Shown here: positions 12,328 to 25,284 of the stretch, piece by piece
Numbering within the stretch: the stretch's first letter is position 1
Layout: the number at the start of each line of letters is the position of its first letter
Translations under genes and position numbers: made by a program
Assembly: GCA_947247005.1 (NCBI GenBank)
Contig: OX365946.1
Location: forward strand, 7,820,453-7,884,452
DNA length: 64,000 bases
Reading direction: 5' to 3'
Source: Spisula solida
Lineage: Eukaryota > Mollusca > Bivalvia > Venerida > Mactridae
The notes under the pieces: generated by a model
Told to the model about the DNA's origin: nothing
Database searches by the model: none
What the model saw: the letters and a program-made list of their open reading frames with translations, nothing else

Positions 12328-14170
12328 GGCCTAATGATATTTTTCCTTTCTTGCCCATCCTTATCTAGTATAATTGACAGAGAGTGTGTGATAATCTCTA
12401 TCTGTGGCCTAACTATATAATTATAATACTATGCACTAGAGTTGTCTGTCTGCATGTACATTGTATATCTGTGTTTACCTTGTATAGTCTCTAGTGTTTC
12501 TTATCCAGTAGACTTTCACCGCTTGTGCAATGTATCTTTATGTCATGTTGTGCAATGTAGGTGTAGATGTAGTACAGTTCAGTAGAATCCCCTCAATTTC
12601 ACCCTCCCCCAGGCCATTGTTAATTAATTTCTAGTTTATCATCCACACATGTACATTTTTTCTATGCTCCCCACCCTATTTACTTGCTTTAAAATGATAA
12701 TAGCCTGCTCTTACTCATCCAGTTTTCAGTTAATATAATTGACATTAATTTGTGGATTGGTTGAACTACTTATTAGGTATGTAATAAAAAGATCACAATT
12801 ATTAGTCAAAAGATATTTGAAAAAAGCTAGATACATTATATCCACAGCATATAAACCTAATCACTTTTTGACTTGGGTGACAATATATTTCAACTTGTAT
12901 GACCTCTTACGAGCAAAAGCATCTGAGATTTCTGGTCACTGAATGACTTATTGAAGCCCGATACGATTCAACATGTATGACTTATTGCGATAACCGGAAG
13001 CTGACTCGTTTATACACTGACCGTAGTTTCAGGTTTGTTTGGATGATAATCAAGCAATTAATTTACCATGACCTTTTCATTATTGTCTATCAACTCGTAC
13101 CTCTTGTTCTATCAGTATCTGATATTACCTATCGTATCATATATTTCCGACCATATGCGTTAGTTGATTACCTGCCCTGTTGTTTAATCTTTACCAAGAT
13201 ATCATTTCATAATATAGTGCTATTTTCATATTCCCTCAGAAAAATCCCTTGGTAAGTTTCAAATAGTTTTATTATTTTGTTGAAGATCTACTATGTCCGT
13301 CTGAACATTTTCTGTCAAAAATTATTGAATCCTTCAGCGATCACAAAAACGGTAATTGGAACCATTGTGATGCCATAGCTAAATCATCTATGACATATCA
13401 TTACATGTTTGAGATAAAAGTAGCAAAATACTGTATTTGTTAAATAAATGTCATATTATTGGTGTGAAAAAACATCAATAAATTAACAAAATTTTAATAT
13501 ATTTTTTTGCAATTTAGGTTAAGTGATTATGCGACATAGAGAGATATTTTCAGCTGTTTGTTCATTACAACGGTTATGCAGTATTAGAGAAAGGATTTGG
13601 GAGGTACTGTGTGCACAAAATATAGGTCTCATAAGTCTAAAATGGCTGACCCTTTCCATAGGGGTGAGACTTTAATACACAAAGCATTTACCTTTTAACT
13701 ATTAACAGATGCTTTAGCCATTGTGATCACGAACATGAATAAATATGTTTCTTTTTAAAAATAATGTTCTAATGGGCATAGTTTATCATTAAGGGAGAAT
13801 TATTCTGCTCAAATTTTATAATACTGTCACTGTGGGATTTTACAAACTTATTTGAGAATTGGATGTATATATTTCTTGGCTAAAATTGTTATGTTTATTG
13901 ATGTATCTTATTTAAGACATTTTACTGTAATATAGTTATCTATATGTATACGTTATCATCTCATATATATTTCATACATTGTTATGAGTCTTGAGGGAAA
14001 TAAAACGAAATGGTATATATCTGGCTTATAGTTTATCACCCTGTGAAATTCGTGTATCGTTTATCATGTCTGTAAACTTAAATCCTAGGGGTTCAAGTGT
14101 TTAGTGCTTCAATTGGCTTCCAAAATTATTCTCTGAAATATTGCGACTGGTAAAATTTAATTACAACCCC
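12328..14170. other. Gene-poor spacer
   Basis: A+T-rich sequence. The 92-codon plus-strand frame at 12977-13255 is rich in Tyr, Ile and Leu but shows no recognisable domain, and I do not regard it as a gene. Confidence 0.55.
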
Positions 14171-15234
14171 ACAAACAAAGTTTGAAGGCGGTATACTGGA
14201 GTCACCGTGTTGGGCGGGCGGTCGGTTCGTTGGTCTGTCAGCAAAATCGTGTCCACTCTGTAACTTTGTCGTTTCGTGCTGGATTTTAAAATGGCTTGGT
14301 ACAAATGTTCACTACATCAAGACGGTGTGTCATGCGCAAGACCCAGGTCCCTAGCTCAAAGGTGAAGGTCACACTTAGAGGTCAAATAGTCATGCAAGTT
14401 GTGTCCGCTCTGTAACTTTGTCGTTTCTTGCTGGATTTTAAAATAGCTTGGTACAAACGTTTACCACATTAAGACGGTGTGTCATGCGCAAGACCCAGGT
14501 CCCTAGCTCAAAGTTCAAGGTCACACTTAGAGGTCATATAGTCATGCAAGTCCTGTCCTCTCTGTAACTTTCACGTTTCTTGCTGGATTTTAAAATGGCT
14601 TGGTACAAACGTTTACCACATTAAGACGGTGTGTCATGCGCAAGACCCAGGTCCCTAGCTTAAAGTTCAAGGTCACACTTGGAGGTCAATGGTTAAAAGG
14701 CATAACATTGTGTCCGCTCTGTAACTTGGTCGTTTCTTATTGGATATTTATGATACTTAGTACAAATTTCACCACATTAAGACGATGTGTCATGTGCAAG
14801 ACCCAGGTCCCTAGCTTAAAGGTCAAGGTCACTCTTAGAGATCAAAGGTTAAAAGGATCAAATAGGCATGTGATTTGTGTCCGCTCTGTACTTTTGTAAT
14901 TTTTTACTGGATATTTATATGACTTGGTACAAATGTTCACCACTTTAAGGTGTTGTGTCATGCGCAAGACCCAGGTCTCTAGCTCAAAGGTCAAGGTCAC
15001 ACATAGAGGTCAAAGGTTATATAGTCATGCAAGTCGTGTCCGCTCTGTAACTTTCGTTTCTTACTGGATTTTAAAAGTGCTTGGTACAAATGTTTACCGC
15101 ATCAATCAAGTTTTTCTATATTTTTTTCCAATTTTTTTTTTAGAATTTTTTTTTTATTTATTTTTTTAGAATTTTTTTAAAAACAATTTTGAATTCTTTT
15201 TTTTTTCAATTTTTTTTTCTTCGATGTTTTCATA

Positions 15235-15975
15235 CACTCGGCAAAACTTATAAGTACACACTTGTTTATTTGCCCATAGCTCGGTCAAGGCGTGCATGAT
15301 CGTGCTGAAAATTTCAACATATGTAGATTGGATATGTAGAGTTACAATACAATCGATGTTTTTAACATCAGATTTAAATTGTCACAAACAGAATAAACTA
15401 ATGATGACAACAGCAGAATCTAAAAAAACACAATAATGCCGTGTGTTCATCGGGCGATTGTCAGGTTGCTAATGCACATATGGCCCCGCTGCGCTGATAC
15501 AGTACAGTTTCAAGTCTATGTTTCTATCACAGACACAGTAATAAAGAAAACAATGATAGGAACAAGCACAATTTAGGTTTAAAAATATAAACTTCTGATA
15601 AAAAATGCAATTTGGAACATGGTTAACTCCCCTTGACCATAACAATAAAAAATAATTTTAAAAGTAAAAAAACACCATGTTGTTGTTTGAAAAATCGAAT
15701 TATTTTGTGTTTTTCTAATTTGACAATAAATCTAAAATTCAAATTTACCTTACATCAAAATATTTTGCAAATACACGTCAATTTCACGGCCATTGTACGG
15801 TTTTTGAACTTTCATGGTCCAATGAACCGCTGTATTTAATTTTGAAGAAAAAACTTTTTTTTATCCAGTCCGTTGATAGTCAATACCATGTACACAAACT
15901 TTCATGCAAAAAGAATAAAAAATAAAAAAGTTATAACGATAAAACGACGTGTGTACTTATAAGTTTTGCCGAGTG
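15235..15975. mobile_element. 741-bp TA-flanked element with 27-bp perfect terminal inverted repeats
   Basis: The left end CACTCGGCAAAACTTATAAG is repeated inverted at the right (CTTATAAGTTTTGCCGAGTG). The match continues through 'tacacac' for 27 bp in all. TA lies at 15233-15234 and 15976-15977. No transposase is visible. The perfect arms suggest a fairly young insertion into T-rich sequence of the tandem-core element. Its interior resembles that of the element at 20194-20932. Confidence 0.9.
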
Positions 15976-16059
15976 TATTTTTCCCATTGTTTTTGTTTGT
16001 ACTTTTTTTCTATTTTTTTTGCGGAATACCTAGGTCCCTACCTCAAATGTCATGGTCAC

Positions 16060-18297
16060 TTAAGGAGGTACGAGCTGCCTTGTGCGCATGCGCGAAATTT
16101 CAAAATCGTATTAGATAAGAACAAACATGAATTTTAGTTTCAATGATCGCATGTGAATGTTGATTAATGATAATAAACATAATATTACGAGGGTTGTTCA
16201 AATTGGAATGCATCTAAGCACATAAAAAATTATCCTTGATAGATTCTAATGAAACAAGCCTTTGATCCCATTGCAGTATTCATCTCCGATATGTATGCGA
16301 AGTTTCATTCAGTTATTCCTTTTTTTAAATGCGATTTTGTTATCATTCCTAGGTACACTATGCATATACTGGACATGAGCCAAACTGAGATATTAACGTA
16401 CCTGATATTTTTTCTGACAATGCGATTTAAGAGTCGTTTGAAACAAATAAAGATCACAAGGGACAATGCTTGACAAAAAAGGATGGTCGGAAAGCTCAAA
16501 AACATTCACGCTTCTCAAAACGCCGCGTTAATGGCTGCTGCAGGTGGAGGCCAATTGCTCTGCAATAGCATGCCATCCTTTAAATAGTTGGCTTGATAGC
16601 GATTGTCGGAGTATTGCTTCAATTTCTGAAGGAATGTACCTTTGTTAAGCTTGGCATTTACTCATTCTCCGTTTTATACACCAAATGTAAAGGTACAACT
16701 TGGTTTAAATGGAAAAAAGTGTACATTTATACGGGCGTCCATGGTACGTTTTGCAATGCATACTTTTGTTATGTCTTTGCTGGCCCATATTTGTTTATGG
16801 ATCTGTCGCATTGGTGACAAAATGAACCCATGTCTAGTTTGTAGTCATTACATTTGCAAATGGTCGACTTTTGTTATCTAGAAACTTGTTTTTGCTATTT
16901 TTGGACAGTTTGCAAGGGCATATGTGCTGGCGTCTCAAAGCAGATAGGGGTACCCAAACTATACTTATCGTCCTAATTTTTGTAATATACTTGATAATTG
17001 TATGAATCGCTCCTTATGATGTCCCAACACATTGAGCTATATGCCTTACTGTGAATACTTCACCAGTTTTCAAAAAAATATTTGATTTTCTCAACCCTTT
17101 TCTAGTATGTTGCGGTATTCTGATTGCGTGCATGGGGTTCATTTCCAAATACAATTACACCACTTTTGAATTTCTTAAACTATCAAAAACTTGATGAATA
17201 TGACATAACATGACACCATTTTACCATACAAGTTATTTTAAATATTGTATTTGCTCCTGCATTAAGAAAACAACGATTATTAAATGAGACCGAATTTGGT
17301 AAGAAAAAATTGACAATTTCCCAATTATTTTAGCATTAGTATACACGAGTAGACAGTGTTAAATGGCGTATTGTTACAGCTACACTGAACGGATTTTCAA
17401 ATGTGAGGTATCAATATAAAGCTAATACAATGATCTTTAATATACAGATCATTAATTTTAAAAATTCATTGATACAAAAAAGATATAGCATCACTTGCAT
17501 TCCAAATTGAACAACCCTCGTATTGCACAAATTAGATATTTTTAACTTTTTATTTTTTTGCATGTATGAAAAGTGGTTGGGGAACGGCAAAATTGTGAAT
17601 AATATGGGTTCACAATAAGTCCCTACAATTGTGCAAATGCTATGCTTATAAATAATATGTAGTGCATGGTTTAGTTATAAGAGGTAACCACACTTTGAAA
17701 TATTTTTAATAAAAAATTATTTCATTACAATATGCAAATTAGGTTAATTTTATGCAAATTTATTCATAATTAGTACTTTTTTATGCACAGCTCCCAAAAA
17801 AGGCTGGTGACCCCTATTTTTTATTTGACTAAACTGGTGTTCTATTTGATTCTAAACTTAGGGCCAATTCTAAATCATTTTCGATCGTTAGGTATTTTTT
17901 GACGTTCATTTGAAATCGTTTGAAAATCACACTTTTTTGCAAGTGGGTGGGGTAACTATTTATCATGTTCAAATACTGAACTTGTTCACCAGGCAGCCGG
18001 AATTGTGACTAATGTCAATAGGAATGACCATTGAACACGTAAAATATCATGCATTGCTTAAAAATGGTTTCATATAGTGATAATCTTAAAAAGAACATAA
18101 TAGTGCCATAAATGCAGGAAATAGATAAAATGAACAAAATACAACGGTAGGTCATTAGAACGCCATGTATGTCGAAAACGAGCCTGGTGACATGTCATTT
18201 TTATGATTTCAATGTTGTTCTAGAAGACTGTTCTGTCATTTTAAGATGTTTCAAGGAAAATTCGATCATTAGATAAAAGGTGCGCGTACCTCCTTAA
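16060..18297. mobile_element. TTAA-flanked (piggyBac-type) non-autonomous element
   Basis: Left TTAAGGAGGTACG at 16060 and right CGTACCTCCTTAA ending at 18297 are inverted 13-mers, and TTAA is the target site typical of piggyBac. Joining the flanks restores '...ggtcact' to 'aaggtcaaaggtt', the normal order of the host tandem unit, which supports precise insertion. Without the nested element at 16188-17520 it is about 0.9 kb and encodes nothing visible. A TGCGCATGCGCG word (NRF-1-like) sits near its left end. Confidence 0.75.
16188..17520. mobile_element. 1.33-kb mariner-sized element nested in the TTAA element
   Basis: CGAGGGTTGTTCAAATTGGA at the left and its inverted match TCCAAATTGAACAACCCTCG at the right (one substitution) are bounded by TA at 16186-16187 and 17521-17522. 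Size, TA target and 25-bp inverted ends fit a mariner/Tc1 transposon. The interior frames are broken on both strands (for example 16249-16473, 16593-16817), and no complete DDE/D transposase can be read, so it is a decayed copy. Confidence 0.75.
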
Positions 18298-18440
18298 AGG
18301 TCAAAGGTTATATAGTTATGCATGTTGTGTTTCTTACTGGATTTTTAAAAGATAAAAGTAACTATTAATTTAATTAGTATTCCTGTGTCAAGCAGTGCTG
18401 CGGGGGTATGATTCATCACTCCAGTGATAGTTCTAGTTTA

Positions 18441-20035
18441 TTTTGAGATGAAAGTTTACAAATCGTTGAGCAATATGTCATCATGATCGAGTCCCCTCAA
18501 CATTTGGTGTTGGCCGTTACGGGCATTTTTATCTACCAATCATTATCAATACAAAGGATGATCAAAAGGTTCCCCAAATTGTTCTCTGAAATCTTTATTA
18601 CATAACCATTGTTGAAACTTGGTCAGATAATAGAATTGCATATAGCAAAAACTATACTTTAAAATATAAAATCCATGGGATGTTGTTGGTCGAACAGTCA
18701 TAGCAACTGTAACGTCATTATGGCTACATCGGCCCATCATCATGAGGGAATTGCATATGTAACATACATTTCTAATTGATGACATAATTCATTTTGAATT
18801 GCGCGTTATTTTATGTTTCCCAAAATCTACACATCGAACAAGATCTATTTCATACTCAAGGCAAAAAGTATTATTATATATCAGCCGTTCTCCAGGAAAA
18901 CCGGGCTTAGTGACATTGTATTAGTATTTATGTAATAAGGTTAAGAAAACCCTCTTAAATGATAAAAAAGTCAAGCTCTTTTATTTAACTTTAAGTTGTT
19001 GGACAATACAGAACTATGTCTTGATTTTATTTTTTCGCATGAATCATGTTAAAATATCTTCTGTCGTTGATATGGCGACCAATTTCTGAAGAGTATCCAT
19101 ATTGTGAAAACGAGGGGTTAGTGGTTAAAAGCAGTAGCTACATTTCTCCAAAGCTAACATTCACGATTTAAATATGTTTTATTCAAAAAGGAATATAACT
19201 CTAAAATGGGATACAATTTTGAACATTTTACGTCAAAAACTCATGAAATACTGGATTTATGAACTTCTTGTTAACGTAACGTCAAATAACGTTTGAATGA
19301 CGTTTGCGACGTCACTAACAAAGTAGGCGGGAGTGGTTGGTTTTAAAAGTATGTAACTTTGTAATTTGATGTTATATTTTGCTCAAATTTTTAGAAACTG
19401 TTCAAAAGAGTCTTATATTTCTAATGCTATATTATCATGATTTTCTTTGAGAAAGGCTCATATTTAACTTACATTAAAAATATGTAACTGCAAAACTGTA
19501 TCATGGTGTTGAAATGTCTTCATAAGGTGGACAGTAGGGCATTTTAACAATGTCAAATGCATCTGAAAAGATAATGACAGCTGTCAGAAATGAACTAAAT
19601 TGGTTCCAAGTCAAGATATATTTAATCGATACATCATGTGAGCCCTGGAAAGTTTGGAAACTTACATACAATATAAAACAGCCTGCGGCAAATAAAAGAA
19701 AAATAGACAAGCACTACTAGAAATTCCATATTTCCAAAAGAGACAACATTTTTCGAGAAATTATTTGAAGTTATATTCTCGTAGTCTTTGAATGGCGTAG
19801 GTTGCACCCGTATCATAATTATTTAAACACGCATATACATGTAATTGTACAAGGTCCAATCCATTGTGTAATTCCGTCATATTTGCATCAATTACAACTG
19901 TTACAGTATAAAGGCATCAAATTAATGATATTAAGGTATTGACCTCTTATACGTATTATCGGATGTTTAATTAATAAATAACATGTAGATCATTGTATCC
20001 CGAATGACTAAAGGCAGGAAATAACAGAAACCATG
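18441..20035. other. Spacer without recognisable gene
   Basis: A+T-rich. Around 19270-19315 several ACGT words cluster ('gtaacgtcaaataacgtttg', 'gacgtttgcgacgtcac'), otherwise nothing stands out. Minus-strand frames of 60-79 codons show no domain. Confidence 0.5.
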
Positions 20036-21645
20036 GATTGACAGAACCATCAGTGCAGCCATTAGGAAAAACAGAAACACTTCACTCGTATGAAGAAAAC
20101 TAAATCTTCAAGTGACATCCGTAAATACAAGCAACTCAAAAAAGTAATCTTCAAAGACAGGGAAGAAAAGCTCATAAAAAATACAGTGAGCTACTTTGAA
20201 AACGTAACAGTTACACTTATATAGCTTATATGTATGCATGTATGTATTCACCCATAACTCGGCCAATAAGCATTAAATTTTGATGCAATTTTCTGCATTT
20301 GTAGCTAAGATATATGTTATAACAACCAATTTCATCCCATGACAATCTAATAAGACCCTTTGCAACCACAATAAAACAATGATGACATAAACAAAAGTAA
20401 ATTTGATGCCCTGTGTCTTTCTGTGTTTTTCAGATTGTTAATGCCGATGTGTACTTATTCTTCGTATAAAGTTCGTGAACAAGTGTCCGTGTATATCATG
20501 GAGACAGAAATAAAGTAAAACACGGATAAATATAAAGTTTAATTTAGATTTAGAAAAGTTGAATTTTATTCGCTCTATCCAGCATTACTATCTTTGACTG
20601 TAAAATTGGTAGTATCTTTCGTAAACACCACTATCATGCGTTTTTGAAACTTCATGACCTCTTTGTTGCGGAGTGGTAAACAATCTTATTTTGTGTTTTT
20701 CCAATTAGTCGATTGATTGACTAGTCAAATTGACCTTACATAAAAATAGTTGCATCATCCAATCAATTCCTCTTACATTTTTCGTTAATCCGTTTCCTGG
20801 TTCAGTGCACCATTGTATTGGATTTAGATGGAAATAACATCGAGTTACAATCCATGGTTAGCCAATAACACACGCACAATATTAATAAATAAAAAAGTTG
20901 TCTTGATTTTCATTAGTGTTGCGTTTTCAAAGCCGCTAAGCGTACAACAATAACATTATATAACCATTTTAAAATGAAGAAAGACCTATGAAACCAAAGT
21001 AGTTTTGGAACTACATATCTTTACTGAGATAGGACAATACATGTAATGGCATTTCACCACTCAATGACAAGGGGAGACATTCAACCAAGCTAAAGACAAA
21101 TATCCTAAACGAGACACAGAGGGCATACAATCACCATAGTGCGAGCCATACTCAGAAATGCTTGACTTTGATGTTACCGAAGTACGCACCAAAAAGCTCT
21201 TCAGGAAACTGAAACAAAAAAGGCGTCCGGGCCAGATGAGATATCTGCTCGCTTTCTGAAAGACTACGCAGACTCTATCACACATTACCTCACTCTGATT
21301 TTCAACCCATCTCTACAAGAGGGTGTGGTGTAGTTCCTGAAGACTGCCATCTTCAATAAAGGGGCTCGATGCTGTAAACGTCTGGAACATATCATCGTCA
21401 GCATCTGAAAAAGCAAAATATAACATCTTGCATGTTTGGACAAGAAAGTAATAGCTGACATCATCATCCTGGACTTCTCCAAAGTGTTTGACCGTGTTCC
21501 ACACCAGAGGCTACTCCATAATTTCGGAATCGGGTCAAACTAGTTGCTTCCTTGGAAACCAGTCCTGGTCGAAGGCCAATTTTCTGACAGTGTACCTATG
21601 CTCAGCGGCGTCCCTCCGGGCTGTGTCCTGGTACAAATGGTTGTA
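20036..21645 (+). pseudogene. Decayed LINE reverse transcriptase, split by another element
   Basis: Before the insertion at 20194, a frame near 20095-20165 reads like the linker ahead of a LINE reverse transcriptase (SSDIRKYKQLKK). After it, about 21170-21640 contains worn RT motifs in shifting frames: RRPGPDEISARFLKDYADSI (compare the usual KSPGPDGI...), ILDFSKVFDRVPHQRLLHNF (RT motif with the first catalytic Asp) and GVPPGCVL. In-frame stops and frameshifts are frequent, and the FADD motif is missing because the copy stops at about 21645, where the segmental duplication begins. The motifs fit a CR1/jockey-group LINE. It is inactive. Confidence 0.75.
20194..20932. mobile_element. Inverted-repeat element inside the LINE remnant
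   Basis: CTTTGAAAACGTAAC at the left faces GTTGCGTTTTCAAAG at the right (one mismatch over 15 bp). The 739-bp interior is non-coding and resembles that of 15235-15975: a 'cccataactcggcc' block near the left end, 'aaaacaatgatgac', and 'ttattttgtgtttttc' in the same order. The same end word (ACTTTGAAAACGCAACACTT) recurs at 33205, suggesting another copy there. Confidence 0.6.
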
Positions 21646-21989
21646 TACTGGTGTACGGCTGCTTAAAGACTGATGTGACACAGGCCTTATTGTCCTTACC
21701 AATACCGATATTTTACAACCACAATCATCTCCTTAAGTAATGATGTTTACGACCGATATGGTAAAGAAACAATCTTACATTTCAAACTCCAGCTTATATT
21801 CAATTTAATAAGAGAAATTAGATGAAAACGCACGCATCGAAGGATTAAAAATTCCAATGCATGTTTCATAACAGAAGTCTGACTGAATTAAGTGATTTTA
21901 AAGCCAAAGAGTTGTTTGTAAAACTGTGCAACTTTAATGAATGTTCTGACTATAACAGTTTATTTCTACATGTACGATGTATATCCTTA

Positions 21990-22563
21990 CCGCTACCATA
22001 GCGTACTAATGCAGACTGGCCGGGATGGCCATTTCGGCCTTCCGTAGTTTACGACCTAAATGCCCAAGTTCTGGAAGTTTGCTGTCATAGGTACACATGT
22101 ATCCCAGACTAAATGACAGGTTTTTGGGCCCACTGCGCCCATTTAAAGAGGGCTTTGAGCGTAGGTTTTTTTGCAAAACTTAAATTACTGGTTATACCCG
22201 CCTTTGCGGTACGAATCTCTGTAGAATTGCATTAACATTTAGCGCCAACAAATAGTTTTTTTGGCTATAGAAAGAACTTAAGGCTAGACAAAGGAGTCGG
22301 GATCAATGCCCTAAAGGGGCCCACAATTAGGCCTACCAAGCTACAAAAAATAAAAAGTTATTCACGCAAGGGTCACTGTCACATTGTCATTTCCGGTGAC
22401 CTTTAGTCGAATTGTTGACAATTTTGCCTAGTTTCACTTTCGATCAGGTGTGTAGGATGTATCGAGTTTCTATCAGTGCTGCAAGTCAATTATGTCTCAG
22501 GGAAGGAGCATAGGGTTCATATGAATTTCTCCTAGCCCCCAAAAATTAGTGGTAGCGAAAGGT
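21990..22563. mobile_element. ~570-bp non-autonomous element, copy 1
   Basis: The ends CCGCTACCATAGCGTAC and GTGGTAGCGAAAGG form a short imperfect inverted repeat. The other copy of the duplication lacks this block (it would lie at about 51030), so it is an insertion with a known empty site. A second copy lies at 61049-61577. No coding capacity. It contains 'agggtcactgtcacattgtcatttcc' style phrases common to both copies. Confidence 0.7.
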
Positions 22564-22699
22564 AGAAAGGATATGGACTAGACAGATATGCCTCTGAGTC
22601 AATATAAAACATTGTATCATACAGATACTAGTGTTGCATTCACTAGATGTTTTAAAACTTGGGCCATGCGATAATATCAACAATGATTTGTCCATATAG

Positions 22700-22800
22700 T
22701 TTACACCTATTGTGGGATTGGAACCCATAATTGTACGGGGACCTCGCCTTACAATCTGAAGTACCAAAGCATTAGATCACGCTCTTATCGCAACACACCA
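22700..22800 (-). repeat. tRNA-like sequence, duplicated with the P450 locus
   Basis: On the minus strand an A-box-like GATAAGAGCGTGATCTAATG is followed by a B-box GGGTTCCAATCCC. The cloverleaf is poor and the arm spacing long, so it is a tRNA pseudogene or SINE head and not a functional tRNA. The matching copy is at 51200-51295, so it predates the duplication. Confidence 0.5.
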
Positions 22801-24362
22801 GCAGTATTATAGAAACGATTTTGTAGTTGATATTGTTTAATGAAGCTCTTGTTCGTGACATTTACGTCTTGGTAGAAACCCGGTACATCTTTGTTTTATT
22901 CGGAGAGTTGTAACGATGCATCATTAATGTTTTTATCGACTGAAGTATACGTATATTTAAGTAGTTAATCATGTCTGATTTGGTTAAGATTGTGTTAACC
23001 TTTACATTTATGATTAGGAAATGGGAGTACAGACTGACGATTAATGACTGGAATAAAATTCGGCGCACAATGAGAGATGCAAAGTAATGTCTCTGTAGAT
23101 GTTAAGCTAAAGACTACTCTAAATATTTCTACATTTAATAATTTAATGAATGTGCTCCATGCATTGCATTAAAAAAGTGGTACATTTACAAAGCAATCGG
23201 GACAAAAAAGAAAGGGTACATATTAATTTCCAGTAAACGTCAGTTAGTAACTGTTAAACATAATACACATTTCAGGGCAAAAAGTCGAAAAGCAACACTC
23301 AAGAATACAACAAAATACACAGAAAAAAACAGTTACATGAAAAGGAAATTTAATGCAACATTCCGACAGTCGGCCGCATAAGTCAATTGAACATATAGCC
23401 AGAGTAACAGCCAAAATTTAATGATGAATAACAAGAACCCTCACACTATACAAATAGTTTAAATTGTACATATACACTGTATAGGATAACAAATATGTAT
23501 GCTACGTCAAGTACTTTCAAACATTTATGAGCAGATAAACAATGTACAAAAAATGCATAAACTTTTCATAACGTAATTTTATGCATGTTATCAGCTGTTT
23601 TTGACACAAGTTCATACGACAAGTATGATAACCTGATTCGGACCGTAATCTGTGCATACACTACATGATTTGATATCAACGTTAATTTAACGTGAACCGA
23701 TCATTTAATAAGGCTATTGCAGTAGTATTACAAACTATTCTACGTGGAAAACATAGCATAATCATGGCGGATATAACAACATACGCGTTGGTTACAATAT
23801 TTGTGTTACTGTTTGTAAAAAGTAAAGTCTTTCGCAGCCGAAAGAACTATCCAAGCGGACCATTCGGATTACCTATCGTGGGGGTTTAACCCTTTTACGG
23901 ACATTATCCTCCAAAGACATTCTTCAGGTGGTGGCAGCAATATGGCGACGTATTTAGGATACAACTTGGATGTTGGACTGCCGTTGTTGTCAATGGATAT
24001 TCTGCCATCAGGGAGGTTACACATCATCCCGCGGATGAATTCAGTGGACGTCCGAACTTCGTCTCTACGGAAGTACTGACGGTGCAAATTGGCTAAGAGG
24101 TGTCTGGTAGCTTTACCCCTGCTTACGTCAAACAGCAGAAAATGGCGACAAGAGCTCTCAGATTGTTTACATCCAGAAAAACTGGAATTAGTTGAAGAAC
24201 TAGTTTCGTCGGAAGCCAGTTGATTTGTCGATCAGATGCTCGAAAAATGCGGAATTTTTTCTGGATATATAAAATTTAGCGTAAAGACATAAATATTACG
24301 GGTAATGTTTCAATTACTCTACGGTAGAGGTAATGACGCTGATATGGAACATAAAACAAATA

Positions 24363-25250
24363 GTCCAAGAGCTGAGGGCCATTTATTTACAATTCTTGTC
24401 CAAATCTATAATTGGTATGAATGGAAAGCATATAGTGTCTAGTTTACGAAAATCTGCTGTCACAACGCTCAGAAATCCAAGATGGCCGCCAAGATGGCCG
24501 CCAAATTTTCAAATTTCACTCATGTGACATAATATACATGCTGTAAGTACCAATACTGTCTTATATCATGTTTTATGTGTTATTATTATAGGAAACATGA
24601 TGAAATACACAAATCAAGCTCAAATCATGATGTTTATGAATTGAATATTTGAAAATCATGCTTTTATGACGAAAAAATGCTGAAAAATCGGTAAAATATG
24701 TCATATCGTTTATTACAGTTAATATGCTTGTTGTATTTTTGGCCAAATACCTATCCCAAATAGTTCTAATGATAGTTATACAGATCTTACATCACATTCA
24801 CTCTACTGTGGTGTGGTGGTGAGATTTTGAAGCACAATTGTATTAAAGTGGGTGGGGTAATAATTTAACCCAAAAAATGAAATTTAGTTTGCCATTGAAA
24901 AATATCATTTTGAATAGGACATTTTATCTTTGTAACATTTAACTGTAATATTAATATTATTTTTGTATCTATAATTCTATATGCATGATTTATTTCAATT
25001 AGAGTGAATAGAAATGGATTTTTTCCAAATAGGAGGGGGGGGGGGGTAAATCGTCGCTGACAATGACGAAAATTATGGACCTAATCAGATTTGTCCAATA
25101 CTGAATGCCCCATGCGCGCAAAAGATACTAATAGCGGGTTTTCTCAGGAAACAATCGGCTGTTGCATAAGCTTACTTTATTACATTATTTGTTTAATTCA
25201 GCGACCATGCATGTGACTCCATGGATTCTAAGATGGCCTCCAAAAATGTC
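24363..25250 (+). repeat. Left inverted arm of the foldback-like element
   Basis: Inverted partner of 28279-29148. It contains two adjacent AAGATGGCCGCC words (24479-24502), a third related AAGATGGCC near 25231, and a run of about 13 G near 25033-25046 that the right arm lacks. Confidence 0.85.
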
Positions 25251-25284
25251 ATTTCTATGGTCAAATTTTAAAATCGTTTAAAGG

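Larger units (their letters stand above)
14175..18440 (+). mobile_element. Composite tandem-core element interrupted by nested insertions
   Basis: The 5' part at about 14175 ('gaaggcggtatactggagtcaccgtg') leads into five to six copies of a ~150-bp unit ('ttggtacaaa', 'gtgtcatgcgcaagacccag', 'aaggtcacacttagaggtca') at 14280-15110. The unit resumes briefly at 16030-16060 and again at 18294-18345, after the insertions. The 3' end at 18405-18435 is the hairpin ATCAC-tcca-GTGAT plus AGTTCTAGTTT. Short 5' head, tandem core and terminal hairpin match the bivalve pearl/HINE (Helentron-associated) plan. It encodes nothing; the open frames across the units are a by-product of the repeat. Confidence 0.7.

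Noticed and set aside
14600..15169. Frames of 81-99 codons with repeated MVQTFTTLRRCVMRKTQVPS
   Set aside because: These are translations of the ~150-bp tandem units of the element at 14.2-18.4 kb, not conserved between units in frame.
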